DNA of 64,000 nt, taken from contig CBCTCU010000002.1 of NCBI GenBank assembly GCA_965145485.1, positions 66,340 to 130,339 of the forward strand, written 5' to 3'. The notes beneath the pieces were generated by a model. That model did no database searches. It was not told where the DNA came from and saw only the letters and a program-made list of their open reading frames with translations. Below are positions 42,288-50,931 of this stretch, piece by piece; the first letter of the stretch is position 1; every line of letters begins with the position of its first letter. The translations under genes and the position numbers were made by a program. Origin of the DNA: CABQCM01 sp965145485. Its GTDB lineage: Bacteria; Bacillota; Clostridia; Oscillospirales; Acutalibacteraceae.

Positions 42288-44138
42288 ATGAGAAAATGGA
42301 CCGTGATTGCCCTGGTAGTCCTGTTGCTTCTCGGCGCGGCCACCGGCTGCGGCGAGGGAGACGCCGCCAGCACGTCCAGCATAAGTACAAGTAGCATGAG
42401 CGCAAGCAGTGCCGGCACGAGCAGCGCTGTCACATCCGCCGACGCTGCCAGTAGTGTGGAGGTGGATTTTTCGCAGACCGATGCCGATATGTTTACCTCC
42501 CGGGACTATGCAACCGATTATGAGGAAGCCGGCAGCGTCCTCATACAGCTCAACGGCGACTCGGCCACTGCAAGCTCGGACAGCGTTCGTATCTCGGGTA
42601 CGACCGTTACCATCACCGAGGAGGCTACCTATATCCTTTCGGGGACGCTCGACGACGGCATGATTGTAGTCAACGCTCCCGATACGGCCAAGCTTCAGTT
42701 GATATTCAACGGCGTCAATATCCATAGCGAAACCTCCGCCCCGCTTTACATCCTCGAGGCAGACAAGGTATTTGTCACCCTCGCGACGGGGAGCGACAAC
42801 ACCCTTTCCAATGGCGGCAGCTTTACCGCCATCGATGAGAACAACGTGGATTCGGTGATTTTTTCCAAGCAGGATCTGACTCTCAACGGTTCCGGCGCCC
42901 TTACCGTGACCTCCCCCGCCGGCCATGGGATTGTCTCCAAAGACGATCTGGTTATCACCGGCGGCGCCTATACCGTCACCGCTGCGTCGCACGGCCTGGA
43001 TGCCAACGACAGCGTGCGAATCACGGGGGAGACGTCCCTTACCATCGACGCGGGGAAAGACGGCATCCATGCGGAAAATAACGACGACGCCTCGCTCGGC
43101 TTTGTGTACATTTCCGATGGCGCCATGACCATTGAATCCGAAGGCGACGGCGTCAGCGCCGGGGCCTATATGCAAATTGAAAACGGTACCTTCCAAATCC
43201 TCGCGGGCGGCGGCAGTGCGAACGGTACCAAGGAATCCTCCGATTTTTGGGGCGGCTTTGGGGGCGGCGGGCGCCCCGGCCAGTCTGTAACCTCCACAAC
43301 GTCGGCCGACGACAGCAGCACCAGCATGAAGGGGCTCAAATCGTCGCTTGGCATGCTGATCGCCAACGGCAGCATTACGGTGGATTCCGCGGACGATGCG
43401 GTTCACTCCAATGCGTCGATTACCGTCAGCGGCGGCGTTTTTGAGATTGCCTCGGGCGACGACGCCTTCCATGCGGATGAAACGCTGTCCGTCAGCGCCG
43501 GCACGATCGATATCACCCAGAGCTATGAGGGCCTGGAAGCTCTGCACATCGATATACGCGGCGGTGAGATTACGCTGGTGGCCAGTGACGACGGGCTCAA
43601 TGCCGCGGGGGGAACCGATTCCAGCGGCACGACGGGCGGTAGAGACGGCATGTTCGGGGGAGGCCCCGGCGGATGGGGCGGCGGCCAGGGAGGTGGCATG
43701 TCCAGCTCCTCGAATGGCGCCATTACCATCTCCGACGGGACGCTGCATATCAATGCCTCCGGCGACGGCATCGACGCAAACGGCTCTCTCACCATCACCG
43801 GCGGCTATACGGTCGTCGTCGGCCCCACCCAGGGGGACACTGCGACGCTGGACTACGACACGAGCGCGACCATCACCGGCGGCACCTTTATTGGGACGGG
43901 TGCGTCCGGCATGGCGCAGACCTTCAGCGACTCCCAACAGGGAGTGATATCGGCCAGCGTAGGATCCCAGTCAGGGGGGACGACCGTCGTCCTAAAAGAT
44001 CAGCGCGGCAATACGATCCTCTCCTTTACGCCCGAGTTGTCGTTCCAGGTGGTGATTCTCAGCAGCCCCGATATCGTTTCGGGCGAAACCTACACCCTGA
44101 GCGTGGGATCGGATTCGGCCGAACTGACGGCAAGCTGA
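42288..44138 (+). CDS. Repetitive extracellular lipoprotein, carbohydrate-binding/DUF4353 type
   Basis: 616 residues. Lipoprotein signal peptide with Cys at about 21 (LLGAATGC). A Ser/Thr-rich stalk (27-60) is followed by beta-solenoid repeats: D-D-G-I/L-x-A/H-A-N-x-S-I/L-T-I-S-G-G units recur from residue 200 to 530 (DDAVHSNASITVSGG, DDAFHADETLSVSAG, GDGIDANGSLTITGG). Two Gly-rich loops (about 325 and 455) interrupt them. No catalytic motif. GGAGG upstream. It closes the VTC-DUF4956 operon and is the likely surface-exposed member. Confidence 0.87.
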   Translation: MRKWTVIALVVLLLLGAATGCGEGDAASTSSISTSSMSASSAGTSSAVTSADAASSVEVDFSQTDADMFTSRDYATDYEEAGSVLIQLNGDSATASSDSVRISGTTVTITEEATYILSGTLDDGMIVVNAPDTAKLQLIFNGVNIHSETSAPLYILEADKVFVTLATGSDNTLSNGGSFTAIDENNVDSVIFSKQDLTLNGSGALTVTSPAGHGIVSKDDLVITGGAYTVTAASHGLDANDSVRITGETSLTIDAGKDGIHAENNDDASLGFVYISDGAMTIESEGDGVSAGAYMQIENGTFQILAGGGSANGTKESSDFWGGFGGGGRPGQSVTSTTSADDSSTSMKGLKSSLGMLIANGSITVDSADDAVHSNASITVSGGVFEIASGDDAFHADETLSVSAGTIDITQSYEGLEALHIDIRGGEITLVASDDGLNAAGGTDSSGTTGGRDGMFGGGPGGWGGGQGGGMSSSSNGAITISDGTLHINASGDGIDANGSLTITGGYTVVVGPTQGDTATLDYDTSATITGGTFIGTGASGMAQTFSDSQQGVISASVGSQSGGTTVVLKDQRGNTILSFTPELSFQVVILSSPDIVSGETYTLSVGSDSAELTAS

Positions 44139-44209
44139 ATGTATCCTTTGGGGGCGCATCGGTTGGGTGAGCCCCTGTCTGTATCACCCGTTGAGAATGG
44201 GAGGTGGAG

Positions 44210-44290
44210 GTGTTGCAAGGCAAGTATATTGCCCTGATTCCAGCCTATCAGCCGGCCGAGCTTCTGGTGGAACTGATGCGGCTCGGGGCG
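44210..44290 (+). pseudogene. Truncated start of a family 2 glycosyltransferase
   Basis: Directly after the lipoprotein gene, a good ribosome site (GGGAGGTGGAGG) leads into LQGKYIALIPAYQPAELLVE, the usual N-terminus of GT2 or GT2/GtrA proteins. The expected V-V-D-D-G-S strand never follows: the frame runs into unrelated sequence and stops. A remnant of a former operon member. Confidence 0.7.
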
Positions 44291-45129
44291 TTTGCACGCA
44301 ATCTTTGCCGTACCGACATGGCAATCCCCACCGTGGAAAGCATCGTGCAGGGGGGCTGGATATTGACGCAACGACCAACGCCATGAGCCGCCGTTACTGG
44401 ATATCGGGCATTGCGTTTGTCATGGCGGGCGCGGCGGTATATCCGACCCAGGGTGTATACGGCAGTCGGTAAATTGGTCGGCCCGGCTTTCCCTGGACAA
44501 AAAAGTGGCGTCCATGATGGGCGCGTGTCATGTCTGGGCGCGGATTCATAACAGCACGGATGGAATCCGTCGGTTCCGGCCGAACGATATGTCCTATCAT
44601 GTGAAAAGCAGCGGTGTGCAAAGAGTTTTGGCTTGTTCAGACGATAGGGATTGAGCGAGCGCCCGCTGCCAGCGGAACGTTGGAACAGGAAACCGCCCTG
44701 CCATGGGGACGTGTATGAATGGACGGCGCGCTTTTGCGGCGAAATGCATCGCCCCTGGTTCTCCTCGCCCCTCCTGATACGCCGGGTTGCCCGTGGCAAT
44801 TTTTGTGCGCCAAACCGGCCGTAGGGGCTTCTCACAGATCGTGCCGCGGTACCCGGCCTCCTGTTGGGCAACGTTCAAAGCGGGGGGGATTGATAACCGC
44901 ACTTTCGCGGCGGTATGCATCCGCTTGAAAGGGTTTCGTACCGGGTTGTCCCCTCCGTGGGGCCGCACGCCGTAACCTGTAAACAGGGAAACGACGGTAA
45001 CGGTAAACAATGCGAAAAAACCGGCAGGATGAAATGATATCGCAAAAGCATTTTTCCCTTTTCAAAAGCCTTTTACCCGCTTTTTCACAATAGCCATGGG
45101 GGATTGTATCCGGCAAAGCGCAAAAATAA
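44291..45129. other. Gene-free region between the VTC operon and rnpB
   Basis: About 840 bp. Open frames on both strands are present but lack ribosome sites, composition and family likeness. Probably decayed sequence. Confidence 0.45.
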
Positions 45130-45157
45130 GCCGGCGGACGCCATAGCGTCCGCCGGC
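45130..45157 (-). terminator. Terminator of rnpB
   Basis: Perfect 12-bp stem GCCGGCGGACGC / GCGTCCGCCGGC with a 4-nt loop, then TTATTTTTG on the minus strand. A second 9-bp hairpin (TGCGCCGGT / ACCGGCGCA, about 45168-45200) lies between it and the RNA 3' end. Confidence 0.85.
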
Positions 45158-45204
45158 TGTTGCGCTGCGCCGGTCAAGATTACCCTTACCGGCGCAACCT
45201 GGTT

Positions 45205-45601
45205 CCACACCACCAAGCCTGTAAGCCGAGTTCTGTCCCGGATCTGGGGATCCATCGGCAGCCATCTATCTAGGCGGCGGGTTGCCCCGACGCTCCAGCC
45301 ATCCGTCAAAAGCACGCCGGGCCGGCGTATTGCTTTTTATCGATGTTGCTCCGGATAGGGTTTACAGGGCCGCGCGGTCTCCCGCGCGCCGGTGAGCTCT
45401 TACCTCGCCTTTCCACCCTTACCACAAAGGCGGCGCGTTGCCGCGCGCTCAAGGGGAAATCCCCAAGCTTTGAGGCGGTATCTCTCTGTTGCACTTTCCC
45501 TAAGGTCACCCTCGGCGGCCGTTAGCCGTTATCCTGCCCTTTGGAGCTCGGACTTTCCTCAGACGGTTTCCCGCCCGCGGCTGCCCAGCTTGCTCGTGTG
45601 G
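45205..45601 (-). ncRNA. rnpB: RNase P RNA, type A
   Basis: Catalytic RNA that matures tRNA 5' ends. On the minus strand the universal core GAGGAAAGTCCGAGCTCC occurs near the 5' end, then AGTGCAACAGAGAGATA, the GGTAAGGGTGGAAAGG segment, and the 3' core GGACAGAACTCGGCTTAC. P1 pairs 45588-45601 with 45205-45218 (CCACAC with GTGTGG, then AAGC with GCTT). About 397 nt. The layout is that of the ancestral A type, not the B type of Bacillus. Confidence 0.96.
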
Positions 45602-45610
45602 AGTTTAACT

Positions 45611-45639
45611 ATTTTACCCGTTGCGACGCAAAAAGTCAA
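45611..45639 (-). promoter_or_regulatory. rnpB promoter
   Basis: TTGACT (45639-45634) and TAAAAT (45616-45611) with a 17-bp spacer, about 10 bp before the RNA 5' end. Confidence 0.8.
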
Positions 45640-45738
45640 GCCTGGCGGCCATCAGGGGCAGCCAGGCTTTAAAGCGCAGATATCTTTTTCATCGGGACAT
45701 AGGCGCATCCGTACGCCGGTGCGGACCCCATTGCCCGC

Positions 45739-46611
45739 TCAGAGCTTGGACGCCAGCTCCTTAATGTAAGCCCTGAAGCCATCGGCGATTTCGGGATGCT
45801 GTAACGCAACCTCGCAGTTGGCCTGCAAGATGCCAAGCTTGTTGCCCATGTCATAGCGCGTGCCGGTAAACTCCACTGCGGTCATGGTCTCGGTTCGCGC
45901 CAGGGTTTTCATCGCGTCGGTCAGTTGCAGCTCGCCGCCCGCGCCCGGCTCGGTGTGCTCCAGCAGGTCAAAGATGGACGGGGGAAGCACGCAGCGGCCC
46001 AGAATGGAATATAGGGACATAATCTTATCGGGCGAGGGCTTCTCAATCATATCGGTCACCCGGAACTGCCGGTCGGCCAACGGCTCGACCTGCAGGGAAG
46101 AATACTTGGTGATCGCCTCGGGGGTGACCTTGTTGACCCCCACGACCCCCTTGCCGTATTGCTCGTAGGCGCGGCAAAGCTGGGCAATGGCGGGATCTTC
46201 ACCGATGATGACGTCGTCGCCGTATAGCACGGCAAAGGGCTCGTCGCCAACAAAGGAACGGGCGCAGAGCACCGCGTGACCCAAACCCTTGGTCTCCTTC
46301 TGCCGGATGTAGAAAATGTTGGCCAGCCCCGCAATCTCATTGAGCTGGTCCAACGTCTCCTGCCGCCCCTTGGCCTTCAGATTGACCTCCAGCTCAAAGG
46401 AGTGGTCAAAGTGATCCTCAATAATGCTTTTGCCCCGGTTGGTAATGATGAGGATATCGGTGATCCCCGCGTGTACCGCCTCTTCCACGATATATTGGAT
46501 GGCCGGCTTATCCACGATGGGGAGCATTTCCTTGGGGCAGGATTTGGAGGCGGGCAGCACGCGCGTGCCCAGCCCCGCGGCCGGTATGACCGCTTTACGG
46601 ATTTTTGACAT
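45739..46611 (-). CDS. galU: UTP-glucose-1-phosphate uridylyltransferase
   Basis: Makes UDP-glucose for polysaccharides, teichoic acids and galactose use. 290 residues. N-terminal nucleotide motif IPAAGLGTRVLPASKSCPKEMLP, then QKETKGLGHAVLCAR, the metal Asp in AVLYGDDVI, IEKPSPDKIMS and the C-terminal GTRYDMGNKLG. Normal length for GalU/GtaB. It is read on the minus strand next to the zinc-ribbon pair; the galactokinase lies 9 kb away. Confidence 0.97.
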   Translation of the reverse strand: MSKIRKAVIPAAGLGTRVLPASKSCPKEMLPIVDKPAIQYIVEEAVHAGITDILIITNRGKSIIEDHFDHSFELEVNLKAKGRQETLDQLNEIAGLANIFYIRQKETKGLGHAVLCARSFVGDEPFAVLYGDDVIIGEDPAIAQLCRAYEQYGKGVVGVNKVTPEAITKYSSLQVEPLADRQFRVTDMIEKPSPDKIMSLYSILGRCVLPPSIFDLLEHTEPGAGGELQLTDAMKTLARTETMTAVEFTGTRYDMGNKLGILQANCEVALQHPEIADGFRAYIKELASKL

Positions 46612-46685
46612 ACAGTAATTTCATCCTTTCCTTGACCCGCACCGGGCGGGCGTGTGTGAACGGCGCAACATGCCGTTTTTGTCCG

Positions 46686-47561
46686 CTATTGGACAACATT
46701 GACATAACTGAAAATATTGGTAAACATAATTTGGAAGATAAAAATTGCCAAAACCATAACTGCCACCAGCACAGCCGCGCCCAGAATGATCCAGCCCACC
46801 ACTGAGGTCCCGCCTTTTGCGGCAAGCCAGTCGGCGGTAACGACGCCGGTCGACGCCATGGAGGATATGGTGCTGGTTACGTGCTTCTTGTAAATATAGT
46901 TGGCAAACAGGCTCATGATAATCGCATAGGCCAGTTGCACGAGGCTAAAAAGCGAGCTCAGGGCCAGGGAGCCGGATATTCTCTGCATATAATCGAGCAA
47001 AATCTGCTCGGCGGCCTGGTCGTAGTCAATAAACCAACTGGAATAGGGGTCGTTGACCGCTTGCTCCAGCTCGACAAAGTCCTTTACCATATCGAGGCTG
47101 GCCTGAAAAACCGGCGCCATAGCCAGTAGACTCAAAGCCATAAAGACAATGCCCGCAATGAGGAGAATGGCCGCCACCTTGTTCATCTTGCGGTGGAAAA
47201 ACCAGCAGGGAGCGAGCAGCACGCCGCCGAAAAAGGTGGTCAAAAAGACCGGCCAGTTCCAGGAGGTTTTGCTGCGCGTCAGCTCCATTTTGCGGATTTT
47301 CTGTTTCAGCCCCGGATTGTTGCCGATAAAGGCGTCGACCTGCTCGGCGGGGACGCCGTCAATGGTAGCCGGTACCAAATAGCCGTATCCGCCCCCCTGC
47401 TGCCCGTAACCTGGCTGCGAGCCGTAGGGGGCGTAAGGGGCGCCCGCCTGCGGATTGGGGCCGGTATTGGGCAGGGCCGTCCCACAGCGCTTGCAATAGA
47501 CGTAATCCGGCTCGTTGATTGTCTGGCAGTGGGGACAGATTTTGACTTGGTTTTCCATCAC
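46686..47561 (-). CDS. Zinc-ribbon membrane protein
   Basis: 291 residues, unnamed family. N-terminal zinc ribbon CPHCQTINEPDYVYCKRCG (four Cys, residues 9-26), a Gly/Pro/Tyr-rich linker (30-60), then an amphipathic segment WNWPVFLTTFFGGVLLAPCW and three to four membrane helices to the C-terminus. The layout matches the neighbour at 47581: zinc module, linker, W-N-W motif, membrane domain. The two probably arose by duplication and act together. Ligand and role unknown. Confidence 0.75.
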   Translation of the reverse strand: MMENQVKICPHCQTINEPDYVYCKRCGTALPNTGPNPQAGAPYAPYGSQPGYGQQGGGYGYLVPATIDGVPAEQVDAFIGNNPGLKQKIRKMELTRSKTSWNWPVFLTTFFGGVLLAPCWFFHRKMNKVAAILLIAGIVFMALSLLAMAPVFQASLDMVKDFVELEQAVNDPYSSWFIDYDQAAEQILLDYMQRISGSLALSSLFSLVQLAYAIIMSLFANYIYKKHVTSTISSMASTGVVTADWLAAKGGTSVVGWIILGAAVLVAVMVLAIFIFQIMFTNIFSYVNVVQ

Positions 47562-47580
47562 GATCTTCCTTTCCTCTTTG

Positions 47581-48630
47581 TTATAAAAAGCTGATGAGCA
47601 GCATATACAACACGTCGAGCAGCATCATGGCCAACAGGGGACCGAATAGGTTGACCCCACGGCTGCGCAGCAGCGCGGTCTGGGCGTCCCCCTCGAAGTC
47701 CGGGGCCTGGATTTGATCGAGCTTGTGGATGCAGCGGCCTTTATAAATATAGGTGCCAAGCAGCCCAAAAAACAAACTGCTGGCCAGCGACAACAGCGCC
47801 CCGCCCAGGGTCATCAAGACAGCGCTCGGCGGGATGGAGGACAGGCTCTCCGACAGAATCGTGGCGGCCTGGTTGTAGGTGGCCGTTTCGGTGGGGACGA
47901 GGGCGTTGACCGCCGCCATGAAAGGATAGGACAACAGCCGCGAGGCGATGGAGATGCTCATGGCAATGGCGCCGGCCCCGTAGCACTTGCGCCAAAAGAG
48001 CCAGTAACTGGGAAAGAAAAAAGCAGCCCAGTTCCATGCGACTTTTTTCTTGTTCCCGGATTTGCGAAACCGGTCGAAGCGGGGGAGGTACCAGGGGGTA
48101 TTGACCGCCACCATCGAAGCGACCTCCGACACCGGGTGGCCGTCGATGGGGGAGGTTGGGTCAACCCCGCCCAAAGGATCGACAGCCGGGGGAGCAAAAG
48201 GATTGGGCGGCGTGTCGTCCGGCGGGTTGCCGCCGCCGAAAGAATATCCGCAGTAAGGGCAAAACAGGGTGTCCGAGGTGCTCAGGCGCCCGCACTGGGG
48301 ACAGGCGTGCCCCACCCGGTCGTGAGAAGGCTCGCCGCCGGGCGTCTGCTGCCCGGGTGAGGGGGAATCCGCCGGCTCCTCGGGCATATGCCACTGCCGG
48401 TCGGTTCCATGGGCGTCTTCATAGGCGCAGTGCCCGGCCAGATTCCAGCATTCACGGTGATGCGGGGCGCCGCAGACCGGGCAAAAGACGATATCCTCGT
48501 CCTCAAAAAAGCGGGCGTGGCAAACCGGACAGGTCAAACCGTCGTATATCGATTTGATGAAAATCACCCCTTCAGGTATGGGAGGCGCCCGAAAGCGTAT
48601 CCTAAAGAATACCCCTATTTTACTGGACAT
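47581..48630 (-). CDS. RING-like and zinc-ribbon membrane protein
   Basis: 349 residues as the longest frame. A prokaryotic RING-like module (about 33-68): CPVCHARFFEDEDIVFCPVC, then H-H-R-E-C-W and GHC, an eight-ligand Cys/His pattern. A second ribbon CPQCGRLSTSDTLFCPYCG is near 110. Next come a Pro/Asp-rich linker, then WNWAAFFFPSYWLFWRKCYG and four membrane helices. The start is uncertain: ATG 48630 lacks a ribosome site, and GTG 48567 sits too close to AAGGGG. RING folds in bacteria can bind ubiquitin-like or other partners, so any function is speculative. Confidence 0.75.
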   Translation of the reverse strand: MSSKIGVFFRIRFRAPPIPEGVIFIKSIYDGLTCPVCHARFFEDEDIVFCPVCGAPHHRECWNLAGHCAYEDAHGTDRQWHMPEEPADSPSPGQQTPGGEPSHDRVGHACPQCGRLSTSDTLFCPYCGYSFGGGNPPDDTPPNPFAPPAVDPLGGVDPTSPIDGHPVSEVASMVAVNTPWYLPRFDRFRKSGNKKKVAWNWAAFFFPSYWLFWRKCYGAGAIAMSISIASRLLSYPFMAAVNALVPTETATYNQAATILSESLSSIPPSAVLMTLGGALLSLASSLFFGLLGTYIYKGRCIHKLDQIQAPDFEGDAQTALLRSRGVNLFGPLLAMMLLDVLYMLLISFL

Positions 48631-48784
48631 TTGTTAAGAATTCAATGCTAATTTGAAAATTCCATGAATATATTTTAAGGCGGCGGCGAACACAATGTGA
48701 GCGCATCGGGCGGCCATGAGCGCGCAGCCCTCCCCCGGATGGGGACGTCCACTGGAAAAAGAGCCCTCAAACGACACATTTTGC

Positions 48785-48813
48785 TTTACAAACATTGGGC
48801 GGGAAGGTATAAT
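48785..48813 (+). promoter_or_regulatory. prfB promoter
   Basis: TTTACA and TATAAT with a 17-bp spacer; transcript start expected near 48820, about 30 nt before the ATG. Confidence 0.75.
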
Positions 48814-48850
48814 ATATTGGATTATAGTTTATTGAGTAAGGAAGAAAATT

Positions 48851-49978
48851 ATGCTGCAATTTGAAGAACAACGGCTGCGCCTGGAGGGTTACCGGGAGGA
48901 GATCGCCGACCTTGGCGACGCGCTGGGCATCGACATGGCGACCAAGGAGATCGCCTCTCTGGAGGAGCAGTCGGCCGCCGAGGGGTTTTGGAACGACCTC
49001 GCCGCCTCGCAGAAAATCCTACAGCGCATCAGCCAGCTCAAAAGCCGGGTGGCGGATTACCGGGCGCTCCAGCAGGAGTTTGACGATGCGCTCACCTTGA
49101 TCGAGCTGGCCAACGAGGAAGAGGACGAGAGCCTGCTCGACGAGGTGCGCGAGGGGGTCGACGCGGTCATCCAGAAGGCCGACGCCATGCGTCTGACCAC
49201 CCTGCTGTCGGGGGAATACGACGCGAAAAACGCCATATTGACCTTCCACGCGGGGGCAGGCGGCACCGAGGCGCAGGATTGGGCTGAGATGCTTTTTCGC
49301 ATGTACAACCGCTGGGCGGAGCGCCACGGCTTTAAGGCCAAAACCCTCGATTATCTCGACGGGGAGGAGGCCGGGCTCAAAAGCGCGGTGGTTCTCGTCG
49401 AGGGGCTCAACGCTTACGGCTATCTCAAGGGCGAGGCGGGGGTCCACCGGCTGGTGCGGGTATCCCCCTTTGACTCCAGCGGCCGCCGGCATACCTCTTT
49501 CGCATCGCTGGAGGTCATGCCCGAGATCACCGACGATATGAATGTGGAAATCCGCGATGAGGATATCAAGGTCGACACCTATCGCTCCAGCGGCGCGGGG
49601 GGCCAGCACGTCAACAAGACCGAGTCGGCAATCCGCATCACCCACCTTCCCACGGGGATTGTCGTTGCCTGTCAAAACGAGCGCAGCCAGCACCAGAACC
49701 GGGAAGTGGCCATGCGCATGCTCAAATCCAAGCTGGTCGAGATCAAGGAGAGAGAGCATCTCGAAAAGATCGAGGACATCAAGGGCGAGCAAAAGGAAAT
49801 CGGCTGGGGCAGCCAGATCCGCTCCTATGTCTTTATGCCTTATACCATGGTCAAGGATCATCGCACCGGCTTTGAGGTGGGAAATATCGGCGCTGTCATG
49901 GACGGCGACCTCGACGGGTTTATGAACGCATACCTCAAGGCGCAGAGCCGCGGCGAGCTGTCCGAGGGGATGGAATAA
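48851..49978 (+). CDS. prfB: Peptide chain release factor 2, no programmed frameshift
   Basis: Recognises UAA/UGA and triggers peptide release. 375 residues. The anticodon-mimic VSPFDSSGRR (SPF) and the catalytic SSGAGGQHVNKTES (GGQ) are present, with normal spacing. Many bacteria regulate prfB by a +1 frameshift at an in-frame UGA near codon 25 (CUU-UGA-C). Here the frame is continuous through that region (around IADLGDALGIDMATKE), so autoregulation by frameshifting is absent. AAGGAAG lies upstream of the ATG. Confidence 0.95.
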   Translation: MLQFEEQRLRLEGYREEIADLGDALGIDMATKEIASLEEQSAAEGFWNDLAASQKILQRISQLKSRVADYRALQQEFDDALTLIELANEEEDESLLDEVREGVDAVIQKADAMRLTTLLSGEYDAKNAILTFHAGAGGTEAQDWAEMLFRMYNRWAERHGFKAKTLDYLDGEEAGLKSAVVLVEGLNAYGYLKGEAGVHRLVRVSPFDSSGRRHTSFASLEVMPEITDDMNVEIRDEDIKVDTYRSSGAGGQHVNKTESAIRITHLPTGIVVACQNERSQHQNREVAMRMLKSKLVEIKEREHLEKIEDIKGEQKEIGWGSQIRSYVFMPYTMVKDHRTGFEVGNIGAVMDGDLDGFMNAYLKAQSRGELSEGME

Positions 49979-50134
49979 GCCGCCCCGGCGCTGGATGGGG
50001 CACGGTGGCCGGGCAGATTGCGGGATGCCGCCGCAGCGGGAGCCGTGGCTTTCATCCGTTCTTTGGAGCGCCGGCGGGGCGCATTGGCGCGATGGGCCGG
50101 CACGATTCAATTTTTCGTAAGGGGGAAGGATCGC

Positions 50135-50896
50135 TTGGAGACGATCATCCGGGGCGTGCGTGTTCGATACGAGGATACGGGGACGGGCCAGCCGGTCGTG
50201 CTGCTGCATGGCTGGGGTTCCTCCCTCGAGGCGTACAATCTCATGACCCGCGCGTTTTCGGAGCAGTACCGCATCGTTCGCCTGGATTTTCCCGGCTTCG
50301 GCGCAAGCGACCCGCTGCCCGAGCCCTGGTCTTTGGAGGACTATCAGGACGCCACGGCGCAATTTCTCCGGCAGCTTGGGCTCGACCACCCGGTGCTGGT
50401 GGGGCATTCCTTTGGCGGCCGGGTGATTCTGCGCATGTGCGGCAACGGGTTGATCCAGCCGGAGAAGATCATTTTGATCGACAGCGCCGGATTGCGCCCC
50501 AAGCGCACCCTGCGGGGCAGGGCGCGCACCGCCTGCTTTAAAACGGCCAAATGGTTTCTTACCCACGGGCCGTGGAAAAAAGCGGCCGCTCCCTTGCTCG
50601 AGCGTCTTCGCAGGCATTTTGGCTCGGCCGATTACAACGCCGCGCCGCCCATCCTGCGGCAGACCCTTGTGCGGGTGGTCAACGAGGATTTGAAAGAATA
50701 TCTGCCCCGCCTCTCCTGCCCGACCCTGCTGATCTGGGGGGAGAGGGACACCGCCACCCCGCTTGCCGACGCGCAGGTGATGGAGCGGCTGATCCCCGAC
50801 GCCGGTCTGTGCGTCATCAAGGGGGCGGGCCACTTCTCGTTTGTGGAGCGTCCCGGCGAGGTTCACGCCATCATGGCGAGCTTTTTAAAATCATAA
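50135..50896 (+). CDS. Alpha/beta hydrolase
   Basis: 253 residues. Oxyanion region VVLLHGWGSSLEAYN, nucleophile elbow GHSFGG (Ser in VLVGHSFGGRV), Asp in LLIWGERDTATPLA, and His in GAGHFSFVERP: a complete catalytic triad with a helical lid at about 130-190. The start is TTG 50135 with GGGGGAAGGA just upstream; the frame is open for 39 more codons without a site. The gene directly precedes the MurF-like ligase and Ddl genes, suggesting a role in wall precursor or peptide chemistry; the substrate is not known. Confidence 0.88.
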   Translation: METIIRGVRVRYEDTGTGQPVVLLHGWGSSLEAYNLMTRAFSEQYRIVRLDFPGFGASDPLPEPWSLEDYQDATAQFLRQLGLDHPVLVGHSFGGRVILRMCGNGLIQPEKIILIDSAGLRPKRTLRGRARTACFKTAKWFLTHGPWKKAAAPLLERLRRHFGSADYNAAPPILRQTLVRVVNEDLKEYLPRLSCPTLLIWGERDTATPLADAQVMERLIPDAGLCVIKGAGHFSFVERPGEVHAIMASFLKS

Positions 50897-50931
50897 ATTG
50901 TCCGGGGTAAAGGTTGAAGGGAGGATGTATC

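Noticed and set aside
42147..43937. 596-codon minus-strand frame opposite the repetitive lipoprotein
   Set aside because: It mirrors the repeats of the real plus-strand gene; no ribosome site or family likeness.
44291..45129. Arg/Pro-rich frames between the VTC operon and rnpB
   Set aside because: Both strands are open by composition; no ribosome sites or family likeness.
45104..45769. Short frames across rnpB
   Set aside because: The region is explained by the RNase P RNA core, its promoter and its terminator.
49019..50866. 615-codon minus-strand frame opposite prfB and the hydrolase
   Set aside because: It crosses two well-supported genes; antisense artefact.
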